DNA from: Spongiivirga sp046524175
Lineage (GTDB): Bacteria; Bacteroidota; Bacteroidia; Flavobacteriales; Flavobacteriaceae
Reading direction: 5' to 3'
Assembly: GCF_046524175.1 (NCBI RefSeq)
Contig: NZ_JBEFZF010000011.1
Location: forward strand, 18,695-82,694
Length of the DNA stretch: 64,000 bases
Shown: positions 43,304 through 51,353 of the stretch, piece after piece
Position numbering within the stretch: the stretch's first letter is position 1
How the letters are laid out: every line of letters begins with the position of its first letter
Notes under the pieces: generated by a model
The model's database searches: none
What the model saw: the letters and a program-made list of their open reading frames with translations, nothing else
What the model was told of the DNA's origin: nothing
Position numbers and translations under genes: made by a program

Positions 43304-44386
43304 ATGCGAATAAGTACTTTTAAGGCAGTTTTTTTAGGACTTTTACTTGCACTGCCAATTGCAGGTTTTGCTATTGATAAAGAGGAGGCAAAATCAGATA
43401 AAAAATTTGATCCGAATGAGATGATTATGCATCACGTTAAAGATGCTCACGAATTTCACATCATCGATTATAAAGACAAATCGTATTCCATTCCACTTCC
43501 TATTATTTTATGGACCGATAATGGTCTGACAACTTTTATGTCGAGCGAATTTCACCATGACGACAATGGTACAGTTGTGGTTGAAAAAGATGGGCAAAAG
43601 TTTGTTAAGTATCACGAAAAAATATATCAACTAAATGGAGGCGCAAGCGAAGTTGTTTTTGATGCAAAACATCATCCAACAAACGCTGTAAAACCCCTTG
43701 ATTTTTCAATTACCAGAAACGTATTTATGATGTGGGTTTCTGTTATTGTGCTCATTATCATTTTTACTTCAGCAGCTAGGGTATATAAAAAATCAGAAGA
43801 CAATGTGCCTACAGGGATCGCCGGTTTTGTAGAACCACTTGTGGTGTTTGTGCGCGATGAGATCGCAAGACCGATGATTGGTGAGCACAAGTATAAAAGG
43901 TATATGCCTTATTTGTTAACCATTTTCTTTTTCATCTGGATTAACAACGTTTTTGGGCTTATCCCAATAATCAATGGCGCGAACTTAAGCGGTAATATTG
44001 CATTTACCATGACGTTGGCTGTATTCACTTTTATCATTACCACATTTAGTGGTAATAAAAACTATTGGAAGCATATCTTCTGGATGCCGGGGGTTCCTGT
44101 GCCAATGAAGATATTCTTGATGCCGATAGAGCTTATCGGAATTTTCACTAAGCCAATCTCATTAATGATTCGTTTGTTCGCAAATATTACAGCAGGACAT
44201 ATTATTATTCTTGCATTGATGTCATTAATATTCATATTCAAAACTGTTGCGGTAGCACCTATTTCAGTAGCATTCTCATTGTTCATTACGGTTATTGAAA
44301 TTGTTGTAACGGCAATACAAGCATATATTTTTACAATTTTGTCAGCTCTATATTTTGGGATGGCAACAGAAGAAGAACATCATTAA
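43304..44386 (+). CDS. atpB: F-type ATP synthase subunit a
   Basis: 360 residues. A signal-like N-terminal helix (about 5-23) and a periplasmic extension of about 110 residues precede the usual five to six membrane helices, a layout common in Bacteroidota. The proton channel Arg lies in PISLMIRLFANITAGH (about 286-301). The extension contains many His and Asp residues and its role is unknown. It is first gene behind the atp promoter. Confidence 0.94.
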   Translation: MRISTFKAVFLGLLLALPIAGFAIDKEEAKSDKKFDPNEMIMHHVKDAHEFHIIDYKDKSYSIPLPIILWTDNGLTTFMSSEFHHDDNGTVVVEKDGQKFVKYHEKIYQLNGGASEVVFDAKHHPTNAVKPLDFSITRNVFMMWVSVIVLIIIFTSAARVYKKSEDNVPTGIAGFVEPLVVFVRDEIARPMIGEHKYKRYMPYLLTIFFFIWINNVFGLIPIINGANLSGNIAFTMTLAVFTFIITTFSGNKNYWKHIFWMPGVPVPMKIFLMPIELIGIFTKPISLMIRLFANITAGHIIILALMSLIFIFKTVAVAPISVAFSLFITVIEIVVTAIQAYIFTILSALYFGMATEEEHH

Positions 44387-44401
44387 TTTAAATTTTATAG
44401 T

Positions 44402-44623
44402 ATGACTATTTATGGAATTGCAGCTATTGGTGCTGGTTTAGCAGCTATTGGAGCTGGTGTAGGTATTGGTAACATCGGCGGACGCGCGATGGAAGCAATG
44501 GCGCGTCAGCCAGAAATGCACGGTAAGATTCAGTCTTCTGCACTTATTCTTGCAGCATTCGTAGAGGCGGTAGCACTATTTGGTGTGGTTGTAGCTTTAT
44601 TACAAGCAGCACCTGCAGCTTAA
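44402..44623 (+). CDS. atpE: F-type ATP synthase subunit c
   Basis: 73 residues forming a two-helix hairpin, one helix GAGLAAIGAGVGIGNIGG and a polar loop ARQPEMHGK. The ion-carrying Glu55 is in FVEAVALF; the next residue is Ala, not Ser/Thr, and no Gln is seen at the ion site of helix 1, so it should carry protons rather than sodium. A strong hairpin follows in the spacer before atpF. Confidence 0.95.
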   Translation: MTIYGIAAIGAGLAAIGAGVGIGNIGGRAMEAMARQPEMHGKIQSSALILAAFVEAVALFGVVVALLQAAPAA

Positions 44624-44635
44624 GCATTTATCTAA

Positions 44636-44670
44636 AAATACAGAGGCAACGGTTGGTTGCTTCTGTATTT
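44636..44670 (+). promoter_or_regulatory. Intercistronic hairpin between atpE and atpF
   Basis: 15-bp stem: AAATACAGAGGCAAC (44636-44650) pairs with GTTGCTTCTGTATTT (44656-44670) with one G-T wobble and a GGTTG loop. Only TTTA follows, so it is not a good terminator. It probably protects or shapes the mRNA so that subunit c is made in excess. Confidence 0.7.
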
Positions 44671-44674
44671 ATTC

Positions 44675-44708
44675 ATTAGTTAATACACATTTAAATTAGT
44701 TAATACAC
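44675..44708 (+). repeat. 14-bp direct repeat, 20-bp period, before atpF
   Basis: ATTAGTTAATACAC occurs at 44675-44688 and 44695-44708. The 20-base spacing suggests a local duplication in the atpE-atpF spacer; the second copy ends 7 bases before the atpF ATG. Confidence 0.8.
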
Positions 44709-44714
44709 TAAGAA

Positions 44715-45209
44715 ATGGAGTTAGTACAACCAGGATTTGGATTAGTTTTTTGGACAGCAATTACATTTATTTTCTTGTTATTATTATTGAGAAAATTAGC
44801 TTGGAAACCAATTTTAGGTGCTGTTAGTGATCGAGAGCAATCGATTAAAGATGCCTTAGCTTCCGCTGAAGATGCAAAGAAAGAAATGCAAAACTTGCAA
44901 GCTGATAACGAGAATCTTTTAAAAGAGGCTCGTGCCGAGCGTGAGGCGATGATAAAAGATGCGCGTGAGGTAAAGGTAAAAATGATCGATGAGGCAAAAA
45001 ACGAGGCGAAAGCCGAAGCGGCTAAGATCATGGAGCAAGCAAAAACTGCGATCGAAAGCGAGCGTAAAGCTGCTGTTGCTGATCTTAAAAAGCAAGTTGC
45101 TGATCTTTCAGTTGAAATAGCTGAAAAAGTAGTAAAAGGCGAATTAGCTGATAAGAGCAAACAAGCTGATCTTGTAGATAAGCTTTTGGGTGAAACAACC
45201 TTAAACTAG
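44715..45209 (+). CDS. atpF: F-type ATP synthase subunit b
   Basis: 164 residues: one N-terminal membrane helix (about 10-27, FGLVFWTAITFIFLLLLL), then a long charged coiled coil with many Ala, Lys and Glu residues (about 40-145) forming the peripheral stalk. The pattern KLAWKPILGAVSDREQSI is the usual turn after the membrane. It precedes atpH by 6 bases. Confidence 0.95.
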   Translation: MELVQPGFGLVFWTAITFIFLLLLLRKLAWKPILGAVSDREQSIKDALASAEDAKKEMQNLQADNENLLKEARAEREAMIKDAREVKVKMIDEAKNEAKAEAAKIMEQAKTAIESERKAAVADLKKQVADLSVEIAEKVVKGELADKSKQADLVDKLLGETTLN

Positions 45210-45215
45210 GTCAAC

Positions 45216-45752
45216 ATGACAGGAAGTAGAGCCGCAATACGATATGCCAAAGCACTGCTTGACCTTGCAAAGCAAAGCAAGGCCGATGCAGCAGTTAATG
45301 ATGATATGCTGGCAATCGCAAGAACGATTAATGATAATAAAGAGTTATCGAGCTTTTTACAAAGTCCGGTAATAAAAAGTAGTGTAAAAATTGCTTCTTT
45401 AAAAGAGATCTTTCCTAAGGTTAACAAACACACACACGGAATTTTCGATGTGTTACTTGCTAATAAGCGAATTGATTTGTTGCAAGATGTAGCGCATAAA
45501 TATGTATTTCTTTTCGATACTATGAAAGGAAATGAAGTTGCTAAAGTTACCACTGCTGTTCCCTTAACTAAAGACCTAGAAAAAAAGGTGTTGGCTAAAG
45601 TGAAAGAGCTTACCGGTAAAGAAGTAGCATTAGAAAATGTAGTTGATGAGTCAATTGTTGGAGGATTTATCCTTCGTGTTGGCGATATGCAGTATAATGC
45701 AAGTATTGCAAACCAACTAAACAAATTAAAAAGAGAATTTAGTATAAGTTAA
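45216..45752 (+). CDS. atpH: F-type ATP synthase subunit delta
   Basis: 178 residues. The OSCP-type N-terminal helical bundle begins RAAIRYAKALLDLA (about 5-18); the C-terminal part has EKKVLAKVKELTGKEVALENVVDESIVGGFILRVGDMQYNASIANQLNKL, a signature of the family. It links the alpha subunits to the peripheral stalk. A hairpin lies between it and atpA. Confidence 0.95.
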   Translation: MTGSRAAIRYAKALLDLAKQSKADAAVNDDMLAIARTINDNKELSSFLQSPVIKSSVKIASLKEIFPKVNKHTHGIFDVLLANKRIDLLQDVAHKYVFLFDTMKGNEVAKVTTAVPLTKDLEKKVLAKVKELTGKEVALENVVDESIVGGFILRVGDMQYNASIANQLNKLKREFSIS

Positions 45753-45756
45753 GAAT

Positions 45757-45781
45757 CTTGGTTGGGCACAACCTAACCAAG
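45757..45781 (+). promoter_or_regulatory. Intercistronic hairpin between atpH and atpA
   Basis: CTTGGTT (45757-45763) pairs with AACCAAG (45775-45781); an inner alternative pairs GGTTG with CAACC. It lies 17 bases before the atpA ATG and has no T-tract. A mild effect on mRNA folding is possible. Confidence 0.5.
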
Positions 45782-45797
45782 CTATATATCAATAAAA

Positions 45798-47378
45798 ATG
45801 GCAGAAGTTAAACCAGCTGAAATTTCAGCAATCTTAAAGAAACAACTATCAGGTTTTGAAGCAAGTGCTTCTTTGGATGAAGTTGGAACGGTATTAACTG
45901 TGGGTGATGGTATCGCTCGCGTGTACGGATTATCAAATGCTCAATATGGTGAGCTTGTTGAGTTTGAGAGTGGTCTTGAAGGGATTGTTCTAAACTTAGA
46001 AGAAGACAATGTTGGTGTGGTACTATTAGGTCCTTCTAAAGAAATTAAAGAAGGTGCTACCGTAAAACGTACAAAGCGTATCGCATCTATTAATGTAGGT
46101 GAAGGGATTGTAGGTCGTGTAGTAAACACTCTAGGTCAACCAATCGATGGTAAGGGTGCGATCGAAGGCGAAACTTACGAAATGCCATTAGAGCGTAAAG
46201 CTCCTGGTGTAATTTATCGTCAGCCTGTAAACGAACCATTACAAACGGGTATTAAGTCAATTGATGCAATGATTCCTGTGGGTCGAGGTCAGCGTGAGTT
46301 GGTAATTGGTGACCGTCAGACAGGTAAAACTACTGTTTGTATTGATACCATTCTTAATCAGAAAGAATTTTATGACGCTGGTGAACCGGTTTACTGTATC
46401 TATGTGGCAGTTGGTCAAAAAGCATCTACTGTAGCGAATATTGCTAAAGTATTAGAAGATAAAGGTGCAATGGCTTATACAACAATTGTTGCTGCAAATG
46501 CATCAGATCCTGCGCCAATGCAGGTGTATGCACCTTTTGCAGGAGCAGCGATTGGTGAGTATTTCCGTGATACAGGCCGTCCGGCATTGATCATTTATGA
46601 TGATTTATCAAAGCAGGCGGTTGCATATCGTGAGGTGTCATTATTGTTACGTCGTCCACCAGGACGTGAGGCATATCCAGGGGATGTATTCTTCTTACAT
46701 TCACGTTTATTAGAGCGTGCTGCAAAAGTAATTGCAGATGATAAGATTGCATCTGAAATGAACGACCTGCCGGACTCATTAAAACCAATGGTAAAAGGTG
46801 GAGGATCATTAACTGCATTGCCTATTATCGAAACACAAGCGGGTGACGTATCTGCATATATTCCAACTAACGTAATTTCAATTACTGACGGACAGATATT
46901 CCTTGAATCAGATTTATTTAACTCTGGGGTTCGTCCAGCGATTAACGTAGGTATTTCGGTATCACGTGTTGGTGGTTCTGCCCAGATTAAATCGATGAAA
47001 AAGGTAGCAGGTACTTTAAAACTTGATCAAGCGCAGTTCCGTGAGCTAGAGGCGTTTGCTAAGTTTGGTTCTGACCTTGATGCAGCTACAATGAACGTAA
47101 TTGAGAAGGGTAAACGAAATGTAGAGATCTTAAAGCAAGCTCAAAACGATCCATTTACCGTAGAAGATCAGGTAGCAATTATCTACGCAGGATCTAAAAA
47201 CTTGTTGAAAGATGTCCCTGTTGAAAAAGTAAAAGAATTTGAAAGAGATTATATCGAGTTCTTAAATGCAAAGCACAGAGGGGTTCTTGATACGCTTAAA
47301 GCAGGTAAACTTACAGATGAGGTTACCGATACGCTTACAGCGGTTTGTAAAGATCTTTCAGCTAAGTTTATTGCTTAA
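45798..47378 (+). CDS. atpA: F-type ATP synthase subunit alpha
   Basis: 526 residues, slightly longer than the usual 500-515. The nucleotide site GDRQTGKT is at residues 171-178, and the late signature PAINVGISVSRVGGSAQ is near 389-405. Together with beta subunits it forms the F1 hexamer; the alpha site is non-catalytic. The beta and epsilon genes are not in this window and must lie elsewhere, as is usual in Flavobacteriia. A palindromic repeat separates it from atpG. Confidence 0.98.
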   Translation: MAEVKPAEISAILKKQLSGFEASASLDEVGTVLTVGDGIARVYGLSNAQYGELVEFESGLEGIVLNLEEDNVGVVLLGPSKEIKEGATVKRTKRIASINVGEGIVGRVVNTLGQPIDGKGAIEGETYEMPLERKAPGVIYRQPVNEPLQTGIKSIDAMIPVGRGQRELVIGDRQTGKTTVCIDTILNQKEFYDAGEPVYCIYVAVGQKASTVANIAKVLEDKGAMAYTTIVAANASDPAPMQVYAPFAGAAIGEYFRDTGRPALIIYDDLSKQAVAYREVSLLLRRPPGREAYPGDVFFLHSRLLERAAKVIADDKIASEMNDLPDSLKPMVKGGGSLTALPIIETQAGDVSAYIPTNVISITDGQIFLESDLFNSGVRPAINVGISVSRVGGSAQIKSMKKVAGTLKLDQAQFRELEAFAKFGSDLDAATMNVIEKGKRNVEILKQAQNDPFTVEDQVAIIYAGSKNLLKDVPVEKVKEFERDYIEFLNAKHRGVLDTLKAGKLTDEVTDTLTAVCKDLSAKFIA

Positions 47379-47380
47379 AA

Positions 47381-47460
47381 ATGTCATTCCCTCGAAAGAG
47401 GGAATCTCATAATATTACCATCAATTTCAAAAGATTCTGCATTAAGTGCGGAATGACAAA
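47381..47460 (+). repeat. Nested palindromic element between atpA and atpG (copy D)
   Basis: Outer arms TGTCATTCC (47382-47390) and GGAATGACA (47450-47458) are perfect inverse complements. Inside, ATTCCCTC (47386-47393) and GAGGGAAT (47398-47405) form a hairpin with a GAAA loop. It starts with the same ATGTCA as the rml-spacer repeats and gives rise to a false ORF. Confidence 0.75.
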
Positions 47461-47468
47461 GAGAAAAA

Positions 47469-48329
47469 ATGGCAAACTTAAAAGAAATACGAAACAGAAT
47501 ATCATCAGTATCGTCAACGATGCAAATTACCAGTGCCATGAAAATGGTATCGGCGGCAAAGTTGAAAAAAGCGCAGGATGCGATTACCGCAATGCGCCCG
47601 TATGCTGATAAGTTAACTGAGTTATTACAAAGCCTTAGTGCGACACTGGATGCTGATAGCGGTAGTAAATTTGCCGATCAACGCGAAGTGAATAAGGTAT
47701 TGTTAGTTGCTATTTCTTCAAATAGAGGGTTGTGTGGTGCTTTTAACTCGAACATCGCCAAGCAAACAACCTTATTAATGAATGAAACCTATGCTGGTAA
47801 ACAAGTAGATGTATTGGCAATAGGTAAAAAGTCTAACGATGCTTTTGAAAAAACTGGAAATGTAATCGCAAATAAAAGCGAAGTTTTCGATGATCTTACT
47901 TTTGATAATGTTGCAGCTATTGCTCAAATGATCATGGACAAATTCAGTGAAGGCGAATATGACAAAATAGTATTGGTTTACAATCAATTTAAAAATGCTG
48001 CAACTCAGATTGTGCAGTCAGAGCAGTTTTTACCAATCGTTCCGATGGCAGGTGAAACTACTTCAAATGCCGATTATATTTTCGAACCTTCGAAAGCTGA
48101 GATTGTGGAACAGCTAATTCCGAAGTCATTAAAAACGCAGTTGTTTAAGGCTATTCGTGATTCATTCGCATCAGAACACGGTGCTCGTATGACGGCAATG
48201 CACAAAGCGACTGATAATGCAACTGAGCTAAGAGATCAGTTAAAACTTACTTATAACAAAGCACGTCAAGCTGCTATTACTAATGAGATTTTGGAGATCG
48301 TTGGTGGTGCTGAGGCGTTGAATGGATAG
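47469..48329 (+). CDS. atpG: F-type ATP synthase subunit gamma
   Basis: 286 residues. Typical starting helix LKEIRNRISSVSSTMQITSAMKMVSAAKL (about 4-32), the SSNRGLCGAFNSNI motif near 82-95, and the C-terminal helix with ARMTAMHKATDNATELRDQLKLTYNKARQAAITNEILEIVGGAEAL. It is the rotating shaft of F1. It is the last atp gene here and is followed by a strong terminator. Confidence 0.97.
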   Translation: MANLKEIRNRISSVSSTMQITSAMKMVSAAKLKKAQDAITAMRPYADKLTELLQSLSATLDADSGSKFADQREVNKVLLVAISSNRGLCGAFNSNIAKQTTLLMNETYAGKQVDVLAIGKKSNDAFEKTGNVIANKSEVFDDLTFDNVAAIAQMIMDKFSEGEYDKIVLVYNQFKNAATQIVQSEQFLPIVPMAGETTSNADYIFEPSKAEIVEQLIPKSLKTQLFKAIRDSFASEHGARMTAMHKATDNATELRDQLKLTYNKARQAAITNEILEIVGGAEALNG

Positions 48330-48358
48330 TAAGATTACACAAAATATATTAGTACATT

Positions 48359-48388
48359 AGAGGCTCTTAATAAAGAGCCTCTTTTTTT
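48359..48388 (+). terminator. Rho-independent terminator of the atp operon
   Basis: AGAGGCTCTT (48359-48368) and AAGAGCCTCT (48373-48382) make a perfect 10-bp stem with an AATA loop, followed by TTTTTT. It comes 29 bases after the atpG stop. Confidence 0.92.
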
Positions 48389-48425
48389 GGCATTAATTTT
48401 GAAACTTACTTGATAAACAGGACGT

Positions 48426-48950
48426 ATGAAGATCGCAGCAATCATAACAAAATCTATAGGAATATTCGCTATGTTATTTAGTGCATCACAATGTGGAGGA
48501 TATAAATTGGAAAAGAAAGCCCCTATGACTATGGATGTTTCTTGCCAACAATATACTGGTGGGCAACCGGGTTCTGGCGGACTCAATATCTATTTTGTCT
48601 TACCAGATAAATTAGAACAGAATGTAAGGTTGGATAGTGTATATTTTAGAGGACGATTGGCAAAGCTATCATTTCAAGATAAAACGAAGTATGGAAGTAC
48701 CAATAGTCAATATCTGGCAAGCTTTCCACAGATTAAAAAGCCAGATATTATTTCGAGCGCAAATCCTGCTGATGAAGTGGGCAACAAGCCACCCAAGGCA
48801 ATGCCTAAAATTCCATTTGAATTAGAAAAAGATCAGTGTGTTATTAGTTATCAGGTAGATGGTAAAACCAAATACTACAAGATTGATAATATTAAAGAAA
48901 AAGAAATGCTTATTTATCCTTCTAGTAAGCCTCAACGAGGTAATAAATAG
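48426..48950 (+). CDS. Hypothetical lipoprotein
   Basis: 174 residues. Signal peptide with lipobox LFSASQC (Cys23), so probably exported and lipid-anchored. The mature part has MTMDVSCQQYTGGQPGSGGLNIYFVLP followed by a beta-rich region with strands ending in CVISYQVDGKTKYYKIDNIKEKEMLIYP. I do not recognise a family with a known role, although the GxGxGLNxxF segment is well conserved in Flavobacteriia proteins I have seen. It begins 38 bases after the atp terminator and stands alone. Confidence 0.7.
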   Translation: MKIAAIITKSIGIFAMLFSASQCGGYKLEKKAPMTMDVSCQQYTGGQPGSGGLNIYFVLPDKLEQNVRLDSVYFRGRLAKLSFQDKTKYGSTNSQYLASFPQIKKPDIISSANPADEVGNKPPKAMPKIPFELEKDQCVISYQVDGKTKYYKIDNIKEKEMLIYPSSKPQRGNK

Positions 48951-48994
48951 TTAGTTTTCTACACTTTATTTTTTAAACGCAAAATAGCATTGAA

Positions 48995-49474
48995 ATGAAT
49001 ATTCTATCAATAAAAAAGAAGTTCGAAGATGCTTCAATTTATCATTCAGAAGATAGTTTGCTGGGTAGTCCTAGTGTTATAGGATACGAGAAAAAATTTA
49101 GATGGATTTGGATGGCTACTCAGTTAAATACTTTTATAGTAGCAACTGACTTTGGTGATTTGAAAATAGACAGCTCTTTGATTGAAGGTCATTTATCGGA
49201 CGCATTTAAGTTTTCTAAAAAACACTATAAAGGGTGGCCAATAGGCTTCCAGTCTGGGATTGGGGTAATATCCATTTTGATTTCCAGCAATATCACCGAG
49301 GAGGCTAAAGAATATTGCCAAAAACTGAAATCAGGGAAAAAATGGGCCGGATTCACCATACCTGTTGTCTATGATTCAGGAACCAACGAAATTTATGAAT
49401 TTGAAAAGTACCCAATGTGGGGCAGAATTTATTATCCCCACTTTAGAAGGTTGATTAACAACTTAAAGTCGTAA
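48995..49474 (+). CDS. Hypothetical protein, 159 residues
   Basis: No recognised family. The middle is rich in aromatic residues (KKFRWIWMATQLNTF near 34-48) with a GWPIGFQSGIGVISILIS segment (about 80-97) that resembles a beta sheet rather than a membrane helix. No signal peptide is visible, so it is probably cytosolic. It stands alone, 44 bases after the lipoprotein gene, and is convergent with the zinc-ribbon gene at 49509. Confidence 0.65.
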   Translation: MNILSIKKKFEDASIYHSEDSLLGSPSVIGYEKKFRWIWMATQLNTFIVATDFGDLKIDSSLIEGHLSDAFKFSKKHYKGWPIGFQSGIGVISILISSNITEEAKEYCQKLKSGKKWAGFTIPVVYDSGTNEIYEFEKYPMWGRIYYPHFRRLINNLKS

Positions 49475-49508
49475 AAAAGGGTAATTTCACAAAGTTTTAC
49501 TGCTTGTT

Positions 49509-49859
49509 TTAGCTATCCCTTTTTACTAGAGCATAATAATCATTGTCTAGCGGTAAATACCCCTGATCATAACAGAAGTAGTACACAGTTCCCACTTTTG
49601 TGGTATAGATACTAGTAAAGTAGTTAAAGTCAAAACCTTTACCTATTAGTTTCGATTTAGTGGTTTTAGTTTTTCCGTCAGGATTGAGTTCTTCTAGAAT
49701 ACGCCAATTTTTACGGAGCCTATTGTTGATGTTTCTAATGAGGTTTTTACTGTCCTTATTAATCTTGTTATTATGTGCATTTCGACAGTAATCGCTGCAG
49801 AATTTCTTGTCAATTCTACCAATGATTTTATTACCGCATTCTGGACAGGTTTTCTCCAT
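49509..49859 (-). CDS. Small zinc-ribbon protein
   Basis: 116 residues from the ATG at 49859; the ORF could start 8 codons earlier inside the upstream gene, but the chosen start lies just 1 base past that gene's stop. The N-terminal CPEC...CSDYC (Cys5, Cys8, Cys21, Cys25) is a zinc ribbon of the FCS type, followed by a basic helical part and a C-terminal region with GKGFDFNYFTSIYTT and YYFCYDQGY. A nucleic-acid-binding role is possible but not shown. Confidence 0.78.
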   Translation of the reverse strand: MEKTCPECGNKIIGRIDKKFCSDYCRNAHNNKINKDSKNLIRNINNRLRKNWRILEELNPDGKTKTTKSKLIGKGFDFNYFTSIYTTKVGTVYYFCYDQGYLPLDNDYYALVKRDS

Positions 49860-49860
49860 A

Positions 49861-50361
49861 TTATTTAAACCTTTTATATTCAAATGCTACTTCTTCAGCT
49901 TTACCTCCTTCATTGTTTACCATTACATATACATTTATGGCATTTTCATCAACCTTTTCAAAGGTGAGTCCTTCAAAGTAAGCTGTGTTATTGTCTATTT
50001 TAACCAGTTTAAAATCTATTGTTTCATCTTTGGTTTCCCAACCCTTTAAATTGCCATGAAAGTGTTTCAATTGCATGATGAGTGTTTCGTCTTTTTGTTG
50101 AATATGACCGATCTCGTAAAATGATATCGTATTGTCATTTACAAGTTTAAAACTAAACATCATACTATTGCCCAAAGGCGGACTCCAGATTTCCTCAGCA
50201 ATTCCACCAAAAACTTCACCACGCCAATGACCGGTAATCCAAGCTACACTGTTTAAATCTGCTTTTGGCGATTCTTCACCACTAGCAAGTTGAAGGGTTT
50301 TTTGTGCATTACAGCTAATCCCGATTAGAAAAAGCAATACGAGCAAGTGTCTTTTTTTCAT
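49861..50361 (-). CDS. DUF6265-like secreted protein
   Basis: 166 residues. An N-terminal signal peptide ends near Cys17 (LIGISCNAQ), which may be a lipobox. The mature part has VAWITGHWRGEVFGGIAEEIWSPPLGNSMM (about 39-68), a pattern of the DUF6265 family in which the conserved Trp and Glu residues begin a lipocalin-like barrel. Function unknown. It lies in a minus-strand set with the GNAT gene upstream (4-base overlap). Confidence 0.75.
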   Translation of the reverse strand: MKKRHLLVLLFLIGISCNAQKTLQLASGEESPKADLNSVAWITGHWRGEVFGGIAEEIWSPPLGNSMMFSFKLVNDNTISFYEIGHIQQKDETLIMQLKHFHGNLKGWETKDETIDFKLVKIDNNTAYFEGLTFEKVDENAINVYVMVNNEGGKAEEVAFEYKRFK

Positions 50362-50897
50362 GATTTCTTATCGTTTCTTATTTCGTACCATGCTAATGGT
50401 ATATTTTCAGCTTCGTATATAAAATCTTGAACGTATTTAAGTCCAATATTTTCAAGAGCCTTTCTTGATGCTTTGTGTTCAAGCTCGGCCATACCATAAA
50501 TGGTGTCATAATTCATTTTTTCAAAACCATATGCTACAGCAGCTTTGCCAGATTCTGTAGCATAACCCTTACCCCAGAATTTTGGGATGAATCGATAGCC
50601 AACATCAACAAAATTAATATGGCCATTCATCTGGTTTTCATCATTCATCTTTAAACCAGACCAGCCTATAAATTCACCTGTTTCTTTTTCAATCGCTGCC
50701 CATCGCCCAATGCCATATTTTTGGTATTGCGTTCTGGTATGATCAATGTATCGCTGTGCATCGGCTTTGTCTTGAATGGGGCGTTTTCCTAAAAACTGAT
50801 GCACCCTTGCATCTGAATCAAGCTGAAACATTCCTTCAAGATCATTATTGGTAAGTTCTCTTAAAATAAGCCGATCTGTCTCTGCGAAAACCTTCAT
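50358..50897 (-). CDS. GNAT family N-acetyltransferase (RimJ/RimL type)
   Basis: 179 residues. ETDRLILRELTNNDLEGMFQLDSD opens the protein, and the acetyl-CoA site is in VDVGYRFIPKFWGKGYATESGKAAVAYGF near residues 96-124. YGMAELEHKASRKALENIGLKYV follows. This is the common RimJ/RimL layout; the substrate is not predictable. Its stop overlaps the DUF6265 start by 4 bases, so the two are one operon. Confidence 0.9.
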   Translation of the reverse strand: MKVFAETDRLILRELTNNDLEGMFQLDSDARVHQFLGKRPIQDKADAQRYIDHTRTQYQKYGIGRWAAIEKETGEFIGWSGLKMNDENQMNGHINFVDVGYRFIPKFWGKGYATESGKAAVAYGFEKMNYDTIYGMAELEHKASRKALENIGLKYVQDFIYEAENIPLAWYEIRNDKKS

Positions 50898-50941
50898 CCT
50901 TCCTAAATTTAAGGTATTTTGGCTAAATGTTGACTATATGC

Positions 50942-51298
50942 CTACCCGAACAATACTTGATGCAAATATCTCCCGGGAACTAAAGTGAATCCTCCAGCGA
51001 TAATGATCGCTCCAAAGTAAAGTAAAACCATTTTTCGCTGATGCTTCTTCACTTGTCCTTTTCTGATTGCGAAATAGGCTGTTGGAACAGTATAGAGTGT
51101 TAAAAAACTAAAACTGTGAATCCACCCAAAATGGTTTAATAATTGCGGACCAACCTCCGCTGGCATAAATAAAGTAATGAATGCGGTAATAAGCATTAGT
51201 ACCATATAAACCCGACCCAATGATTTATGAATAGTTGTACCTTTTCGCATTATTAATAAGGCTGCACCAAGTATAACACATGGTAACACGGTATACAA
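50942..51298 (-). CDS. Small membrane protein (DUF2306-like)
   Basis: 118 residues from a TTG, with four membrane helices and the sequence KGTTIHKSLGRVYMVLMLITAF near residues 20-41, typical of the DUF2306 family. The start is unsure. The frame stays open for about 16 codons upstream and reads like more protein (TYKILLFAHLYTVLP), but contains no ATG or GTG, so a rare start codon or a sequencing change is possible. Function is unknown. Confidence 0.68.
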   Translation of the reverse strand: MYTVLPCVILGAALLIMRKGTTIHKSLGRVYMVLMLITAFITLFMPAEVGPQLLNHFGWIHSFSFLTLYTVPTAYFAIRKGQVKKHQRKMVLLYFGAIIIAGGFTLVPGRYLHQVLFG

Positions 51299-51353
51299 AT
51301 GGGCGAATAATAGTATCTTATAAGTGCTGATATATATGAGCTTTTAAGTTTGG

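Noticed and set aside
44708..45160. 150-residue minus-strand ORF opposite atpF
   Set aside because: Antisense shadow of the Ala/Lys/Glu-rich b subunit.
45206..45724. 172-residue minus-strand ORF opposite atpH
   Set aside because: Mirror of a clear ATP synthase delta gene; composition is Ser/Leu-rich as expected of an antisense shadow.
47381..47608. 75-residue ORF starting MSFPRKRES between atpA and atpG
   Set aside because: It is made by the palindromic element and then overlaps the true atpG start in another frame.
43304..48329. Loss of ATP synthase beta and epsilon genes as an unusual deletion
   Set aside because: In Flavobacteriia atpD and atpC usually lie in a separate place, so their absence here is normal.
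49475..49525. AAAAAGGG...CCCTTTTT hairpin between convergent genes as a terminator
   Set aside because: The loop is over 30 bases long and the right arm lies at the coding end of the zinc-ribbon gene, so support is weak.
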